Assembly: GCF_001767395.1 (NCBI RefSeq)
Contig: NZ_CP017014.1
Coordinates: forward strand, 1,054,001 to 1,118,000
Direction: 5' to 3'
Origin: Rhodococcus sp. WMMA185
GTDB lineage: Bacteria > Actinomycetota > Actinomycetes > Mycobacteriales > Mycobacteriaceae
Length of the DNA: 64,000 nt
A program made the position numbers and the translations under genes. The notes under the pieces are model-generated. The model saw nothing but the letters and a program-made list of their open reading frames with translations, made no database searches and was not told the origin of the DNA. This document shows, piece after piece, positions 16,874 through 26,227 of the stretch (position 1 is the first letter of the stretch; every line of letters starts with the position of its first letter).

Positions 16874-19800
16874 ACATCCGCATCGATCCAGTGGATCTGG
16901 CGATCGGCTTGGGCCAACACCCGCCGACCCCCGAGCAGCAGGCGGTCATCAGTGCGGATCCCGGCCCGACCCTCGTCGTCGCGGGGGCAGGTGCGGGAAA
17001 AACCGAGACCATGGCGGCTCGCGTCGTGTGGTTGGTGGCCAACGGCCTCGTAGACCCGGGTGCCGTGTTGGGCCTGACCTTCACCCGCAAGGCAGCGCAG
17101 CAGCTGACCAGAAGGATCAGGAATCGCCTTGCCCGGCTGGCGGGTTCGGAGCTGCTCCGCAGAGTCGACCCGAGCGGTGATCTCAGGTCCAGGATTCGCG
17201 CTGGCGAGCCGGAGGTCAGCACCTACCACTCGTACGCCGGGCGGCTGTTGTCCGAGCACGGTCTCCTGTTGCCGATCGAGCCGTCGGCCACGCTGCTGTC
17301 GGAAACGGAACTGTGGCAGCTCGCGTATCGGGTGGTGAGCTCGTGGGACGGCGATCTCGACACCGACCGGAATCCGGCGTCGGTCACTGAAGCCGTGCTC
17401 GCGCTGTCCGGACAGTTGGCCGAGCACCTCGTCGAACCGGACGACCTGCGACAGGCGCACACCGAACTCGACAAGTTGGTTCACACGCTGCCCGCAGGCC
17501 CGCGTCAGCGTGGCGGCCCCGGTAAGGAACTGCTCGACATCCTCGACACTCAGCATCGGCGAGTGGAATTGCTTCCCTTGGTGGCTCGTCTGGCGGACAC
17601 GCTGCGCCGCGAGGGTGCGCTCGACTTCGGCAGCCAGATGTCGCTGGCCGCGCGGGTGGCTTCGAGCCATCCTGAGGTGGGACTGGCCGAGCGCCGCCGG
17701 TTTCGGGCAGTGCTGCTCGACGAGTACCAAGACACGGGGCACTCGCAACGAGTGCTGCTGTCTTCGCTGTTCGGTGGCGGACTCGACGCCGATCTCGCTG
17801 TCACAGCAGTCGGCGACCCGATGCAGTCCATCTACGGCTGGCGAGGGGCATCGGCGGCCAACCTTCCCCGGTTTGCGACGGACTTCCCGCGGTCCGGCGG
17901 TGAACCTGCGCCTACGCTCGAACTGCTCACAAGCTGGCGCAATCCACCGGAGGCCTTGGCCCTGGCCAACATGGCCTCGGCCTCACTGCGTGAGCGGGGC
18001 GTGCCGGTCAGCACGCTGCGAGCGCGACCGGATGCGGTCTCCGGTGACGTCCGGCTGGCACTGACCACCGACGTTGTGCAGGAACGTGAATGGGTCGCGG
18101 ATCGGATCGCTGAGCAGTACGCGGAGGCGGCGGAATCGGGGGCAAACCCGCCGACCGCTGCCGTACTGATTCGCCGAAACGTGGATGCCGCACCGGTCGC
18201 GGAAGTGCTTCGCTCCCGAGGATTGCCCGTCGAGGTGGTCGGCCTCGGTGGATTGCTGCATACCCCCGAGGTGGCCGACGTGATCGCAATGCTGCGGGTA
18301 GTCGCCGACCCGATGGCGGGTAGCGCCGCCGTGCGCATGCTGACTGGGGCGCGGTGGAGGATCGGGGCTTCCGACTTGGTAGCGCTGTCTCGAAGGGCGG
18401 CCGAACTGGCCATCGGAGCCAGATACGGCACGACCGGTGCCGTCACCGATCCGTCCGCTCTCGCCGATGCTGTCGGTGTGGCCCTGCCCGGTGAGCATGC
18501 CGAGCAAGCAGGGCTCGCGGATGCTCTGGCGGATCCCGGACCCGCCGAACGCTATTCGCCGGTCGGCTATGCACGGATAACCGCAGTGGCGGGCGAATTG
18601 GCCTCTCTGCGTGAGCGGATCGGACAGCCGCTCACCGAACTGGTAGCCGAAGTCGAGCGCGTACTCGGTATCGGAATCGAAGCGCAGGCCCGGACGGGAT
18701 TGCCGGGACCCGGAAGTGCAGGGCGCGAGCATCTCGACGCATTCGCTGACGTCGTTTCCGGCTACGCGGCTCGTTCGTCGGCCACACTGACCGGGCTCCT
18801 GGCGTTCCTTTCGGCCGCAGAATCTGTCGAGAAGGGTTTGGCACCGGGAGAGGTCGAAGTGGACCCACACCGCGTCCAGGTCCTTACGGTGCACTCGGCG
18901 AAAGGGCTCGAGTGGGAGGTTGTGGCGGTCCCGCACCTCACCGCGGGTGTGTTCCCGTCGCGAACTGCTTCGGGGACCTGGCTCGGCGCGCTCGGCGAGC
19001 TGCCGCCGACATTGCGCGGCGACCGGGCCCGGCCGGGAGAGTCGGACGACGGCGTACCAGTGCTCGAACTCGAGGACGTGTACGACCGTAGGGATCTCGA
19101 AGATTCGGTGAAGGCGCACAAGGCGGCGCTGGCAGCACGCAAACTCGACGAGGACCGGCGGTTGTTCTACGTAGCACTCACCAGGACGGAACGCGTACTG
19201 TTCGCCTCCGGGCACCACTGGGCAGAGTCGGGAACCGAGCCGAAGGGTCCGTCGGACTTCCTGGCTGAGTTGCGTGACATGGTGACCGATGAGGCCCACG
19301 AGGGAATCGGGGTCGTCGACATATGGGCCCCGGCGCCCGGACCAGACGAAGGGAATCCGCTCACCAGCCTGCCGAAGTCGGCGCAGTGGCCGCAGGACCC
19401 ACTCGGCCTCCGGCGCGAATCTGTCGAGCGAGGTGCAGCACTGGTCTTGGAGGCGCTGAAGGGGGCCGGGGGGACCGACCAGGAAGGCGAGGCCGACGAC
19501 CCTGACAATTGGGCGGCCGATGTAGATGCCCTCCTTGCGGAGAGAGAGGCACGCATGAACGCTCGCGCCGAGGTTGTGCTGCCAAGCCAGCTGTCGGTCA
19601 GTCAGTTGGTCGAGCTCGAGGCCGATCCCGACGCGCTGGCGGCCAGGTTGCGGCGTCCGCTGCCGTATCCACCCAACCCGCTCGCCCGTCGGGGTACCGC
19701 CTTCCATGCCTGGGTGGAGCGCCGATTCGGGGCGTCCCGACTGCTGGACCTAGACGAGTTGCCCGGTGCCGCAGACGCGGGGGCGGGACCGGATTCCGAT

Positions 19801-20184
19801 CTCGTGACCCTCCAGGAAGCCTTCCTGCAATCGTCCTGGGCGGAGCGTATCCCGGTTGACGTCGAGGTTCCGTTCGAGACCTCGTTGGCCGGGACAGTGT
19901 TGCGCGGGCGAATCGATGCGGTGTTCGAAGACCCGGACGGTGGATGGACGGTGATCGACTGGAAGACCGGCAAGGAGCCGAGCACGGCGAATGAGAAGGC
20001 CGTGGTGATGCAGCTGGCTGCCTACCGACTGGCCTGGGCCGAGCTGGCAGGCGCCGACGTGGAGCGGGTGCGAGCCGCGTTCCACTACGTGCGCACGGGC
20101 CGGACGATTGCGCCGGACGACCTGCCCGATGCAGATGGCCTCGCGCGTCTCATCCGCACTGCCGGGGCCGAAGACGGCAAATAA
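16870..20184 (+). CDS. adnB: AdnB subunit of the AdnAB helicase-nuclease
   Basis: The product is 1104 residues from ATG 16870, which overlaps the adnA stop; the frame is open far upstream inside adnA but that is antisense-like noise. Motor motifs are canonical: AGAGAGKTETM, LLDEYQDTGHS, GDPMQSIYGWRGA and TVHSAKGLEWEVV. The C-terminal nuclease shows RGIDA-type GRIDAVFE and IDWKTGKEP. No Cys cluster is visible, as expected for AdnB. In the mycobacterial complex the AdnB motor drives translocation. It corresponds to Rv3201c. It is convergent with the DoxX gene at a 45-base gap. Confidence 0.95.
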   Translation: MNIRIDPVDLAIGLGQHPPTPEQQAVISADPGPTLVVAGAGAGKTETMAARVVWLVANGLVDPGAVLGLTFTRKAAQQLTRRIRNRLARLAGSELLRRVDPSGDLRSRIRAGEPEVSTYHSYAGRLLSEHGLLLPIEPSATLLSETELWQLAYRVVSSWDGDLDTDRNPASVTEAVLALSGQLAEHLVEPDDLRQAHTELDKLVHTLPAGPRQRGGPGKELLDILDTQHRRVELLPLVARLADTLRREGALDFGSQMSLAARVASSHPEVGLAERRRFRAVLLDEYQDTGHSQRVLLSSLFGGGLDADLAVTAVGDPMQSIYGWRGASAANLPRFATDFPRSGGEPAPTLELLTSWRNPPEALALANMASASLRERGVPVSTLRARPDAVSGDVRLALTTDVVQEREWVADRIAEQYAEAAESGANPPTAAVLIRRNVDAAPVAEVLRSRGLPVEVVGLGGLLHTPEVADVIAMLRVVADPMAGSAAVRMLTGARWRIGASDLVALSRRAAELAIGARYGTTGAVTDPSALADAVGVALPGEHAEQAGLADALADPGPAERYSPVGYARITAVAGELASLRERIGQPLTELVAEVERVLGIGIEAQARTGLPGPGSAGREHLDAFADVVSGYAARSSATLTGLLAFLSAAESVEKGLAPGEVEVDPHRVQVLTVHSAKGLEWEVVAVPHLTAGVFPSRTASGTWLGALGELPPTLRGDRARPGESDDGVPVLELEDVYDRRDLEDSVKAHKAALAARKLDEDRRLFYVALTRTERVLFASGHHWAESGTEPKGPSDFLAELRDMVTDEAHEGIGVVDIWAPAPGPDEGNPLTSLPKSAQWPQDPLGLRRESVERGAALVLEALKGAGGTDQEGEADDPDNWAADVDALLAEREARMNARAEVVLPSQLSVSQLVELEADPDALAARLRRPLPYPPNPLARRGTAFHAWVERRFGASRLLDLDELPGAADAGAGPDSDLVTLQEAFLQSSWAERIPVDVEVPFETSLAGTVLRGRIDAVFEDPDGGWTVIDWKTGKEPSTANEKAVVMQLAAYRLAWAELAGADVERVRAAFHYVRTGRTIAPDDLPDADGLARLIRTAGAEDGK

Positions 20185-20229
20185 TCCAGCAAGTGGTCGC
20201 GCTCGCACGGGACGGCCACGATGGCGCGC

Positions 20230-20643
20230 TCACGCGCGACGGCGAACCTTCAGCGCTTCGGTGATCAACGGAATCTGCAGGGGAAGGCGCAGCAGTGCGA
20301 CGGCCTTCTGTGCATTCGTGGTCTTGGGACTCTCGACCCAGTCCACTGCCATATTGATGTTCGCGGGGAAGACGGCGACGAACAGCAATGCGGCGAGTCC
20401 GCCACCAAGCCTGCGGGTCCGCGGGACGAGCAGCGCGGTGCCGATAGCGAGTTCGGCAACCCCCGACACGTTGGTGTAGGTCCGGGCGTCGCCCGGTAGC
20501 TGCTTGGGGACGAGGTTGTCGAAGAATGTGGGCTTGGCGAAATGCATGGTGCCCGCACCTAGCAAGAGTGCGGCGAGACGCAGTGCCGGCTTCTGGCTCG
20601 GCCGTGGTATTTGGCTGTCTTGTTGCATGCCGACAGCTTGCAT
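20230..20643 (-). CDS. DoxX-like membrane protein
   Basis: The product is about 137 residues from ATG 20643 (ATG 20628 also possible). Four hydrophobic helices are visible (LAALLLGAGTMHF, VSGVAELAIGTALLV, GGGLAALLFVAVFPANI, AVALLRLPLQIPLI). The arrangement and the AGTMHFAKPTFFD segment fit the DoxX-like family of small membrane proteins. Its role is unknown; members have been tied to thiol or quinone redox. It stands alone between adnB and a K+ channel gene. The sequence upstream of the start has no strong ribosome-binding site. Confidence 0.75.
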   Translation of the reverse strand: MQAVGMQQDSQIPRPSQKPALRLAALLLGAGTMHFAKPTFFDNLVPKQLPGDARTYTNVSGVAELAIGTALLVPRTRRLGGGLAALLFVAVFPANINMAVDWVESPKTTNAQKAVALLRLPLQIPLITEALKVRRRA

Positions 20644-20785
20644 GAATTTCTCAGTTGGCGACACCCCGGCCATGGGTTCGGACACGGGGATTGGCGACAC
20701 CCGGGCGCCGACGTGTCGTCGGCGGACGAATCGGAGATAGGCTGCCAGCCGATGGTTTAGTTCTGTACAACGTGGGGACAAAGAA

Positions 20786-21853
20786 ATGGCCGGTAGGCTG
20801 CGTGAGAGATTGAGCAGGTCGGAATCGTTGACCGACCGGCCGGACTTCGCGCTGGTTGGTGTACTCCGGATTCCGGAATTGCAGACCAGCCCGGCCCGGG
20901 CGATCTATCGGCGGGTGGGATACGCCGTGGCGGCGCTGGGGTTGGCTGTCTTGATCGTTTACCTCGACCGAGACGGCTATCAGGACGCGCAGGGTGGCGA
21001 ACTGTCGCTACTCGATTGCATCTACTACGCGACGGTGTCGTTGTCGACGACCGGGTACGGTGACATCACACCTGTCACGGAGTCCGCAAGGCTCCTCAAC
21101 GTTCTACTGATCACACCTCTTCGAATCTTCTTCCTCATCGTCCTCGTCGGTACGACTCTCTCCGCACTTACGGAGAGCTCGCGTCAGACATTCAAGATCC
21201 AGCGCTGGAGGCAGCACGTGCGCAATCACACCGTGGTGATCGGTTACGGAACCAAGGGGCGCACCGCGATCGACGCGATGCTCGGTGACGACGTTCCGCC
21301 CTCGGAGATCGTTGTGGTGGACACGGATCAGTCCGTGCTCGATTCTGCTGCGGGAAAGGGGCTGGTGACAGTCCACGGATCCGCGACCAAGTCGGATGTG
21401 CTGCGGCTGGCGGGCGCACAGAATGCGGCGGCGATCATCGTGGCGGCCAACCGAGACGACACAGCGGTACTCGTGACACTGACTGCGCGCGAGATCGCGC
21501 CGAAGGCGAAGATCGTCGCGGCGATCCGGGAATCGGAGAACACCCATTTGCTGAGGCAGTCCGGAGCCGACTCGGTCGTCGTGTCCTCCGAGACCGCCGG
21601 CCGACTCCTCGGCATCGCCACGACTACCCCCAGTGTGGTCGAGATGATGGAGGACCTCCTTACCCCGGAGGCTGGATTCGCCATCGCCGAACGCGCCGTC
21701 GAACGGGACGAGATCGGCGGCTCTCCGCGTCATTTGTCCGACATCGTGCTCGGTGTCGTCCGGGACGGGCGACTGGTGCGTGTCGGCTCGGCAGAAGTCG
21801 ACTCCGTTGAGGAGAACGACCGCCTGCTGTATATCCGAAGGGTCGCTAACTGA
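20786..21853 (+). CDS. potassium channel with RCK (TrkA-N) regulatory domain
   Basis: The product is 355 residues. The first part is a two-helix K+ channel: a helix around residues 40-60, pore and selectivity filter STTGYGDITP, then a second long helix PLRIFFLIVLVGTTLSAL. The cytosolic part starts with a Rossmann RCK domain (TVVIGYGTKGRTAIDAML, VVVDTDQSVLD) and ends with a TrkA-C-like segment. Such channels conduct K+ as tetramers and are gated by nucleotides, Ca2+ or cyclic dinucleotides; the ligand is not readable here. It corresponds to Rv3200c. nudC follows after 20 bases in the same direction. Confidence 0.93.
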   Translation: MAGRLRERLSRSESLTDRPDFALVGVLRIPELQTSPARAIYRRVGYAVAALGLAVLIVYLDRDGYQDAQGGELSLLDCIYYATVSLSTTGYGDITPVTESARLLNVLLITPLRIFFLIVLVGTTLSALTESSRQTFKIQRWRQHVRNHTVVIGYGTKGRTAIDAMLGDDVPPSEIVVVDTDQSVLDSAAGKGLVTVHGSATKSDVLRLAGAQNAAAIIVAANRDDTAVLVTLTAREIAPKAKIVAAIRESENTHLLRQSGADSVVVSSETAGRLLGIATTTPSVVEMMEDLLTPEAGFAIAERAVERDEIGGSPRHLSDIVLGVVRDGRLVRVGSAEVDSVEENDRLLYIRRVAN

Positions 21854-21873
21854 CCGGCAGTAGTGTCGATCAG

Positions 21874-22785
21874 GTGGTCGCATTCCGGTTGAACGAGATC
21901 CCACTCCTGTCGCGCTCTGCCCTGGGCCGGGCCGAGGAATTGCGTTCAGACACCGAGGCCTTGCGCGCGGGATGGGCGGAATCGCTTCTCCTGCGGGTCA
22001 ATCGCCGGGGGCAGGTTCGGGTACGTGATGACAGCCTGGTGTTTTCGGACGCCACCGAACTCGGCCTGGAACCCGAGCCGGGAGCGGTCTTCCTCGGGGT
22101 CCGCGAGGACCGGCATGTGTGGACGGTACGGGTACCCGCCCTTACCGGAGAACTGGCGGATCTCCGGGCTCTGGGTGGAGTTCTCGATGATGCTGATGCG
22201 GGTCTTCTCACCAGCGCGCTCGCGATGCTGAACTGGCACGACAGTGCGGGCTTCAGCGCACTCGACGGCGCGGTTTCGGTGCCGACGATGTCGGGATGGT
22301 CGCGAATCTCGACGAGTACCGGACACGAGGAGTTTCCCCGCACCGATCCGGCGATCATCTGCCTCGTCCACGACGACGGCGACCGTGTCCTTTTGGCTCG
22401 GCAACCCACCTGGCCCCCGAGGCGATACTCGCTCCTGGCTGGATTCGTCGAAGCCGGCGAGTCCCTCGAGGCGTGCGTGGCCCGAGAGATCAAGGAAGAA
22501 GTCGGTCTCGACGTTCGGGACGTGCGCTATCTGGGAAGCCAGCCGTGGCCCTTCCCACGGTCGGTGATGATCGGGTTCGCCGCGGTCGGCGATCCCGACG
22601 TCTCGTTCACGTTCAGTGACGGCGAGATCGCCGAGGCTCGTTGGTTCAGCAGAGACGAGGTGCGCAGTGCTCTCGAACTCGGCGATTGGGCGTCGGATGG
22701 CGATGCCCCGCTGTTGCTCCCGGGATCGATCTCCATCGCGCGGGGCATCATCGAATCCTGGGTGCAATCAGCGGCGACGTCCTAG
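21874..22785 (+). CDS. nudC: NAD(+) diphosphatase NudC
   Basis: The product is 303 residues from GTG 21874. The C-terminal Nudix domain has the box G-x5-E-x7-REIKEEVGL and, downstream, SQPWPFPRS, the motif that marks NADH pyrophosphatases. It splits NAD(H) into NMN(H) and AMP and can remove NAD caps from RNA. The zinc-ribbon Cys residues found in E. coli NudC are missing: the middle region has TSTGHEEFPRTDPAII with no CxxC, as in the M. tuberculosis protein. It corresponds to Rv3199c. Its stop codon lies inside a tandem repeat shared with the convergent mycoredoxin gene. Confidence 0.95.
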   Translation: MVAFRLNEIPLLSRSALGRAEELRSDTEALRAGWAESLLLRVNRRGQVRVRDDSLVFSDATELGLEPEPGAVFLGVREDRHVWTVRVPALTGELADLRALGGVLDDADAGLLTSALAMLNWHDSAGFSALDGAVSVPTMSGWSRISTSTGHEEFPRTDPAIICLVHDDGDRVLLARQPTWPPRRYSLLAGFVEAGESLEACVAREIKEEVGLDVRDVRYLGSQPWPFPRSVMIGFAAVGDPDVSFTFSDGEIAEARWFSRDEVRSALELGDWASDGDAPLLLPGSISIARGIIESWVQSAATS

Positions 22786-22840
22786 ACGCTAGGCAACACG
22801 GGCGTCCTAGACGCTAGGCAACACGGGCGTCCTAGACGCC
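22779..22840. repeat. 25-bp tandem duplication spanning two convergent stop codons
   Basis: A 25-base unit starting GTCCTAGACG occurs at 22779-22803 and again, identical, at 22804-22828, followed by a partial third copy to about 22840. The first copy contains the nudC TAG and the last copy contains the reverse-strand TAG of the mycoredoxin gene. Each unit carries the short palindrome CTAGACGCTAG. The duplication therefore sits precisely in the intergenic terminator position between convergent genes. Confidence 0.95.
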
Positions 22841-23086
22841 GAGCAGTTTTTTGACCTGGGCGAGCGAAGGATTGGTCGCGGTGCTGCCATCGGCGAACTT
22901 GACTGTCGGGACGACATGGTTTCCGCCGTTGACGCTGCCAACGAAATCAGCGGACGCCGGATCGTCTTCTATGTCGATCTCCACGTAGCTGATGCCGGAC
23001 TCGTCCAGTTGCGTCTTCAGACGCCGGCAGTAGCCGCACCACGTTGTGGAGTAGATGGTCAGGTCAGGGGTATCGGTCGCAGTCAC
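22832..23086 (-). CDS. mrx1: mycoredoxin (mycothiol-dependent glutaredoxin)
   Basis: The product is 84 residues from GTG 23086 (an upstream in-frame ATG at 23134 adds 16 residues with no homology). The glutaredoxin fold is clear: active site TTWCGYCRRLK, then VGSVNGGNHVVPTVKFADGS with the cis-Pro TVP. Mycoredoxin-1 reduces mycothiol-mixed disulfides on proteins in mycothiol-producing actinobacteria. It corresponds to Rv3198A and keeps the same place between nudC and uvrD2; its start is 115 bases from the divergent uvrD2 start. Confidence 0.93.
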   Translation of the reverse strand: MTATDTPDLTIYSTTWCGYCRRLKTQLDESGISYVEIDIEDDPASADFVGSVNGGNHVVPTVKFADGSTATNPSLAQVKKLLGV

Positions 23087-23201
23087 GGCGCTAATAACAC
23101 CATGAAAACGTAATGTGTTCCCATCGCGTGGCATTCCTCACAGCAGCCAACCTCTGCTGTGGTCTGTCTGTGCGCTGCATGCTCTGTCGGGTGCCCCTGT
23201 C

Positions 23202-25340
23202 ATGATGGACGCCATGTCGGCCAAAGCCCCCGTAGAGGTGACGGATACTGGTCTCGACCCTGAACAATCCGCAGCTGTGCTCGCACCGCGTGGGCCGGTC
23301 TGTGTATTGGCGGGCGCGGGAACCGGAAAGACCCGGACGATCACCCGCCGCATCGCACACCTGGTGGAGAGCGGCCATGTCGCCGCGGGGCAGGTGCTGG
23401 CGGTGACGTTCACGGCGCGAGCAGCAGGCGAGATGAGGGGCAGGCTTCGCAGCCTGGGGGTGGGTGATGGTGGCACCCAGGTTCAGGCGCGGACTTTCCA
23501 CGCCGCCGCACTGCGGCAGCTGAGGTACTTCTGGCCGCAAGTGATCGGCGACATGCAATGGCACCTGCTCGACCGCAAGTTCGCGGTCGTGTCGTCCGCC
23601 GCGGGTCGCGTGGGCTTGTCCACCAGTACGGAGAGTGTCCGGGACTTGGCGAGTGAGATCGAATGGGCCAAGGCTTCCCTCGTGGCGCCCGAGGACTATC
23701 AGCAAGCCGTGGCGCGGATGCGCAGGGAAGTACCGGAAGACGCGGCAAAGGTCGCCGCCGTGTACCAGGGCTACGAAGAACTCAAGGCTCGCAGCCAGGA
23801 CGGGATGCTCCTCGACTTCGACGACCTCCTCCTTCACACGGCGGGAGCGCTCGAAGAGCACTCGGCCGTCGCCGAGGAGTTCCGCGACCGCTACCGATGC
23901 TTCGTCGTCGACGAGTATCAGGATGTCACGCCACTTCAGCAGCGTGTTCTCGATGCCTGGCTCGGGGAGCGAGACGATCTGACGGTGGTCGGCGACGCAA
24001 ACCAGACCATCTATTCTTTCACCGGCGCCACTCCGCGCTATCTGTTGGACTTCTCGCGCCGATTCCCAGAGGCGACGGTCGTGCGCCTCGAGCGCGATTA
24101 CCGCTCCACTCCCGAGGTCGTATCGATGGCGAACCGGGTCATCGGCGCGGCGCGGGGACGGATCGCAGGCACTCGATTGCAACTGATCGGGCAACGTGCC
24201 TCGGGGCCGGAACCGAGCTTCGCGGAGTTCGATGACGAGCCTGCGGAGGCCGCCGGGGTGGCGGGCGAGATCAAGAAGCTCATCTCCTCGGGTACCCCGG
24301 CTGCGGAAATCGCGATCCTCTACCGGATCAACGCCCAGTCGGAGGTTCACGAGCAGGCGTTGACGAGACTCGGTATCCCGTACCAAGTTCGCGGTGGCGA
24401 AGGCTTTTTCACCAGGACCGAGGTGCGCCAGGCCATGTCGGAGCTGCGCAGGGCCGCGGATCGGGACGACCTGCCGGATGCGGTCGGGGCCGACCTCGTG
24501 ACACTGGTCCGCGCCGTGCTGGTACCGCTCGGCCTTACCGACGCCGAACCTGCGGGCGCGCAAGCCCGGGAGCGCTGGTCCTCGTTGTCCGCGCTGGTCG
24601 CCCTCACCGAGGAGCAGTTGGTCCAGGACCCGGCTCTCACACTCGAGGGGCTGCTACGCGAGTTGAGCCTGCGAGCGGAGGCGCGACACCCACCCGTCGT
24701 ACAGGGCGTAACGCTCGCTTCACTGCACGCAGCGAAGGGGCTGGAATGGGACGCGGTGTTCCTCGTCGGTCTCACCGACGGCACCCTGCCCATCGCGCAC
24801 GTGCTCGGCGACGCGAACTCGGCGCCCGATGATGCTGCGATCGAAGAGGAGCGCCGGTTGCTGTACGTCGGTGTCACCCGGGCGCGTGAGCACCTGCAGA
24901 TGTCTTGGGCGCTCTCGCGCAACGAGGGTGGTCGCAAGTCCCGGCGTCGCTCACGGTTCCTGCACGGCCTCATTCCGGACGACTCTCCGGCCTCGCGGAT
25001 CGCGGTGCCCGTCAAGAGCAACAAGAAGCGGCCACAGTGCCGCTTGTGCGGAAAGCCACTGATCGGATCCACCGCAACCATGCTGGGGCGATGTGAGGGG
25101 TGCCCGTCGGACGTAGATGTAGAACTCCTCGAATCCCTCCGGGCGTGGCGCCGCGAGAAGTCACGGGAGATGAAGATGCCCGCCTACATCATCTTCACCG
25201 ACAACACATTGACTGCCCTCGCCGAGCAACGACCCCAGGACGATCGAGGACTCGTTGCGATCCCCGGGATCGGCGCGAAGAAGCTCGAGCAATACGGCGC
25301 GGAGGTTCTCGCGGTGATCAAGAGCAACACGAACTCCTGA
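23202..25340 (+). CDS. uvrD2: ATP-dependent DNA helicase UvrD2 with HRDC domain
   Basis: The product is about 712 residues (ATG 23202, 23205 or 23214; none has a clear ribosome-binding site). Superfamily 1A motor motifs are [26 protein letters not shown] and [15 protein letters not shown] Cys4 linker (CRLCGKP and CEGCP, about 25035-25105) joins the motor to a C-terminal HRDC domain ([28 protein letters not shown]). That arrangement is the hallmark of mycobacterial UvrD2 (Rv3198c), an essential 3'-5' helicase in M. tuberculosis. whiB7 follows in the same direction after a long leader, as in mycobacteria. Confidence 0.95.
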   Translation: MMDAMSAKAPVEVTDTGLDPEQSAAVLAPRGPVCVLAGAGTGKTRTITRRIAHLVESGHVAAGQVLAVTFTARAAGEMRGRLRSLGVGDGGTQVQARTFHAAALRQLRYFWPQVIGDMQWHLLDRKFAVVSSAAGRVGLSTSTESVRDLASEIEWAKASLVAPEDYQQAVARMRREVPEDAAKVAAVYQGYEELKARSQDGMLLDFDDLLLHTAGALEEHSAVAEEFRDRYRCFVVDEYQDVTPLQQRVLDAWLGERDDLTVVGDANQTIYSFTGATPRYLLDFSRRFPEATVVRLERDYRSTPEVVSMANRVIGAARGRIAGTRLQLIGQRASGPEPSFAEFDDEPAEAAGVAGEIKKLISSGTPAAEIAILYRINAQSEVHEQALTRLGIPYQVRGGEGFFTRTEVRQAMSELRRAADRDDLPDAVGADLVTLVRAVLVPLGLTDAEPAGAQARERWSSLSALVALTEEQLVQDPALTLEGLLRELSLRAEARHPPVVQGVTLASLHAAKGLEWDAVFLVGLTDGTLPIAHVLGDANSAPDDAAIEEERRLLYVGVTRAREHLQMSWALSRNEGGRKSRRRSRFLHGLIPDDSPASRIAVPVKSNKKRPQCRLCGKPLIGSTATMLGRCEGCPSDVDVELLESLRAWRREKSREMKMPAYIIFTDNTLTALAEQRPQDDRGLVAIPGIGAKKLEQYGAEVLAVIKSNTNS

Positions 25341-25383
25341 GACATTTCCCGCGCGATCCGGGTGGCAGGTATCGGCGCAGGTC

Positions 25384-25421
25384 AAAAATAGGTTGTGCGG
25401 TCCCGGCGTATTGCCTACTGT
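25384..25421 (+). promoter_or_regulatory. whiB7 promoter with AT-rich WhiB7 recognition element
   Basis: AAAAATA at 25384-25390 lies two bases upstream of a -35 box TTGTGC (25393-25398). A 17-base spacer leads to the -10 box TACTGT (25416-25421). WhiB7 bound to SigA reads AT-rich DNA just upstream of the -35 through its AT-hook, and its own promoter is the best known target. The arrangement here matches that architecture, so autoregulation is expected. The start of transcription would be near 25428. Confidence 0.7.
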
Positions 25422-25487
25422 GGTTCCGGTGCGCGGGGAACCCGTGCGGTTGATATCGGATCTAGACGAAGTGGAGGTGGCAGTGAA

Positions 25488-25652
25488 ATGACCAAGTATC
25501 AGGCACATCAGATGACAGTCGCTGTCGCCTGCCCGCTTTCGGGGACGAACGTGGCGGAGGCGGTACCAGCGATCAGCTGGTCAGCGGCGCGTCGTCGTCC
25601 CGCAGAAACAGTCGAGTCCGTGTATCGAGGTTGTCTAGCGATACCTCGATAA
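25488..25652 (+). CDS. whiB7 leader peptide (upstream ORF)
   Basis: An ORF of 54 residues starts at ATG 25488 behind GTGGAGG (25471-25477) and ends TAA 25650-25652, before the whiB7 attenuator. It begins MTKYQAHQMTVAVACPL and contains a run SAARRRPAE. In mycobacteria a uORF in the same place senses slow or blocked ribosomes and lets transcription read through to whiB7 when antibiotics inhibit translation. Its stop codon overlaps the right arm of a hairpin at 25623-25651, so ribosome position would control folding. Confidence 0.65.
   Translation: MTKYQAHQMTVAVACPLSGTNVAEAVPAISWSAARRRPAETVESVYRGCLAIPR
25623..25651 (+). promoter_or_regulatory. leader hairpin over the end of the whiB7 uORF
   Basis: TATCGAGGT (25623-25631) and ACCTCGATA (25643-25651) form a perfect 9-bp stem with an 11-base loop. 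The right arm overlaps the uORF stop codon, so a ribosome finishing the uORF would prevent folding. It lies 20 bases before the terminator hairpin and is well placed to influence it. Confidence 0.6.
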
Positions 25653-25671
25653 AGCTCCCTGGAGTCTTTCC

Positions 25672-25705
25672 AAGGCCACGGACCCGCATCGCGGACCGTG
25701 GCCTT
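25672..25705 (+). terminator. whiB7 attenuator (intrinsic terminator)
   Basis: AAGGCCACGG (25672-25681) pairs with CCGTGGCCTT (25696-25705), and the inner bases CCGC/GCGG extend the stem. It is followed by TTGTAGTT, a weak U-tract typical of high-GC actinobacteria. Position between the uORF and the whiB7 ribosome-binding site makes it a conditional terminator rather than an end-of-gene terminator. Confidence 0.75.
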
Positions 25706-25805
25706 TGTAGTTCGAGCCCTCTTGCTCGCAGCCTCGGCTCTGGTTCGCAAGTACTTCATCGAACCAAAGAGAACAGCCGTCTCAATGACAGCAGAGGAGA
25801 AAGAC

Positions 25806-26126
25806 GTGTCCACCGTGACATGTACCGGGGTGTCCGAAACCTCTACCGCCACAAGCGGGTTAGTTCAGATTGCATCCGCACGCGGTGACCTGCCGTGCCG
25901 GTCCGACGACCCGGACCTGTGGTTCGCTGACTCTCCCACCCAGCTGGAACAGGCCAAGGCGCTCTGCGCGCCCTGCCCGATCCGCTCCCGCTGCCTCGAT
26001 GCGGCCCTCGATCGCGGCGAGCCTTGGGGTGTTTGGGGTGGGGAGATCTTCGAGCACGGTTCCGTGATCGCTCGCAAGCGTTCACGGGGACGCCCACGCA
26101 AGGCACAGACGTTGGTCTGCGCCTAG
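25806..26126 (+). CDS. whiB7: transcriptional regulator WhiB7
   Basis: The product is 106 residues from GTG 25806, five bases after GAGGAGA; ATG 25785 in the same frame lacks a ribosome-binding site. The four cluster ligands are DLPC, then ALCAPCPIRSRC (C-x2-C-x5-C). The WhiB turn is EPWGVWGGEIF and the C-terminal AT-hook is RGRPRK. WhiB7 holds a 4Fe-4S cluster, binds SigA and activates intrinsic drug-resistance genes after ribosome-targeting antibiotics or redox stress. It lies downstream of uvrD2 as in M. tuberculosis (Rv3197A), behind a 380-base regulated leader. It is convergent with the ABC1 kinase gene. Confidence 0.95.
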   Translation: MSTVTCTGVSETSTATSGLVQIASARGDLPCRSDDPDLWFADSPTQLEQAKALCAPCPIRSRCLDAALDRGEPWGVWGGEIFEHGSVIARKRSRGRPRKAQTLVCA

Positions 26127-26155
26127 CAATCAGGAAGTGGCGGAGGAAATCGCCC

Positions 26156-26198
26156 CGTCCGCTCGGCCGGCACCTCACATGAGCCGGCCGAGCGGACG
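26156..26198. terminator. bidirectional terminator between whiB7 and ABC1 kinase gene
   Basis: A perfect 16-bp inverted repeat (26156-26171 with 26183-26198, arms starting CGTCCGCTCGG) surrounds an 11-base loop. It lies between two convergent genes, 30 bases after each stop. There is no long T-tract on either side, which is common in this group. Confidence 0.75.
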
Positions 26199-26227
26199 TT
26201 CGCTCGCTCCGGCGAGGACAGACGGTG

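Noticed and set aside
17983-19707. Long minus-strand ORF of 574 codons under adnB
   Set aside because: Same reason; low-complexity Arg/Gly/Asp translation without any recognisable motif.
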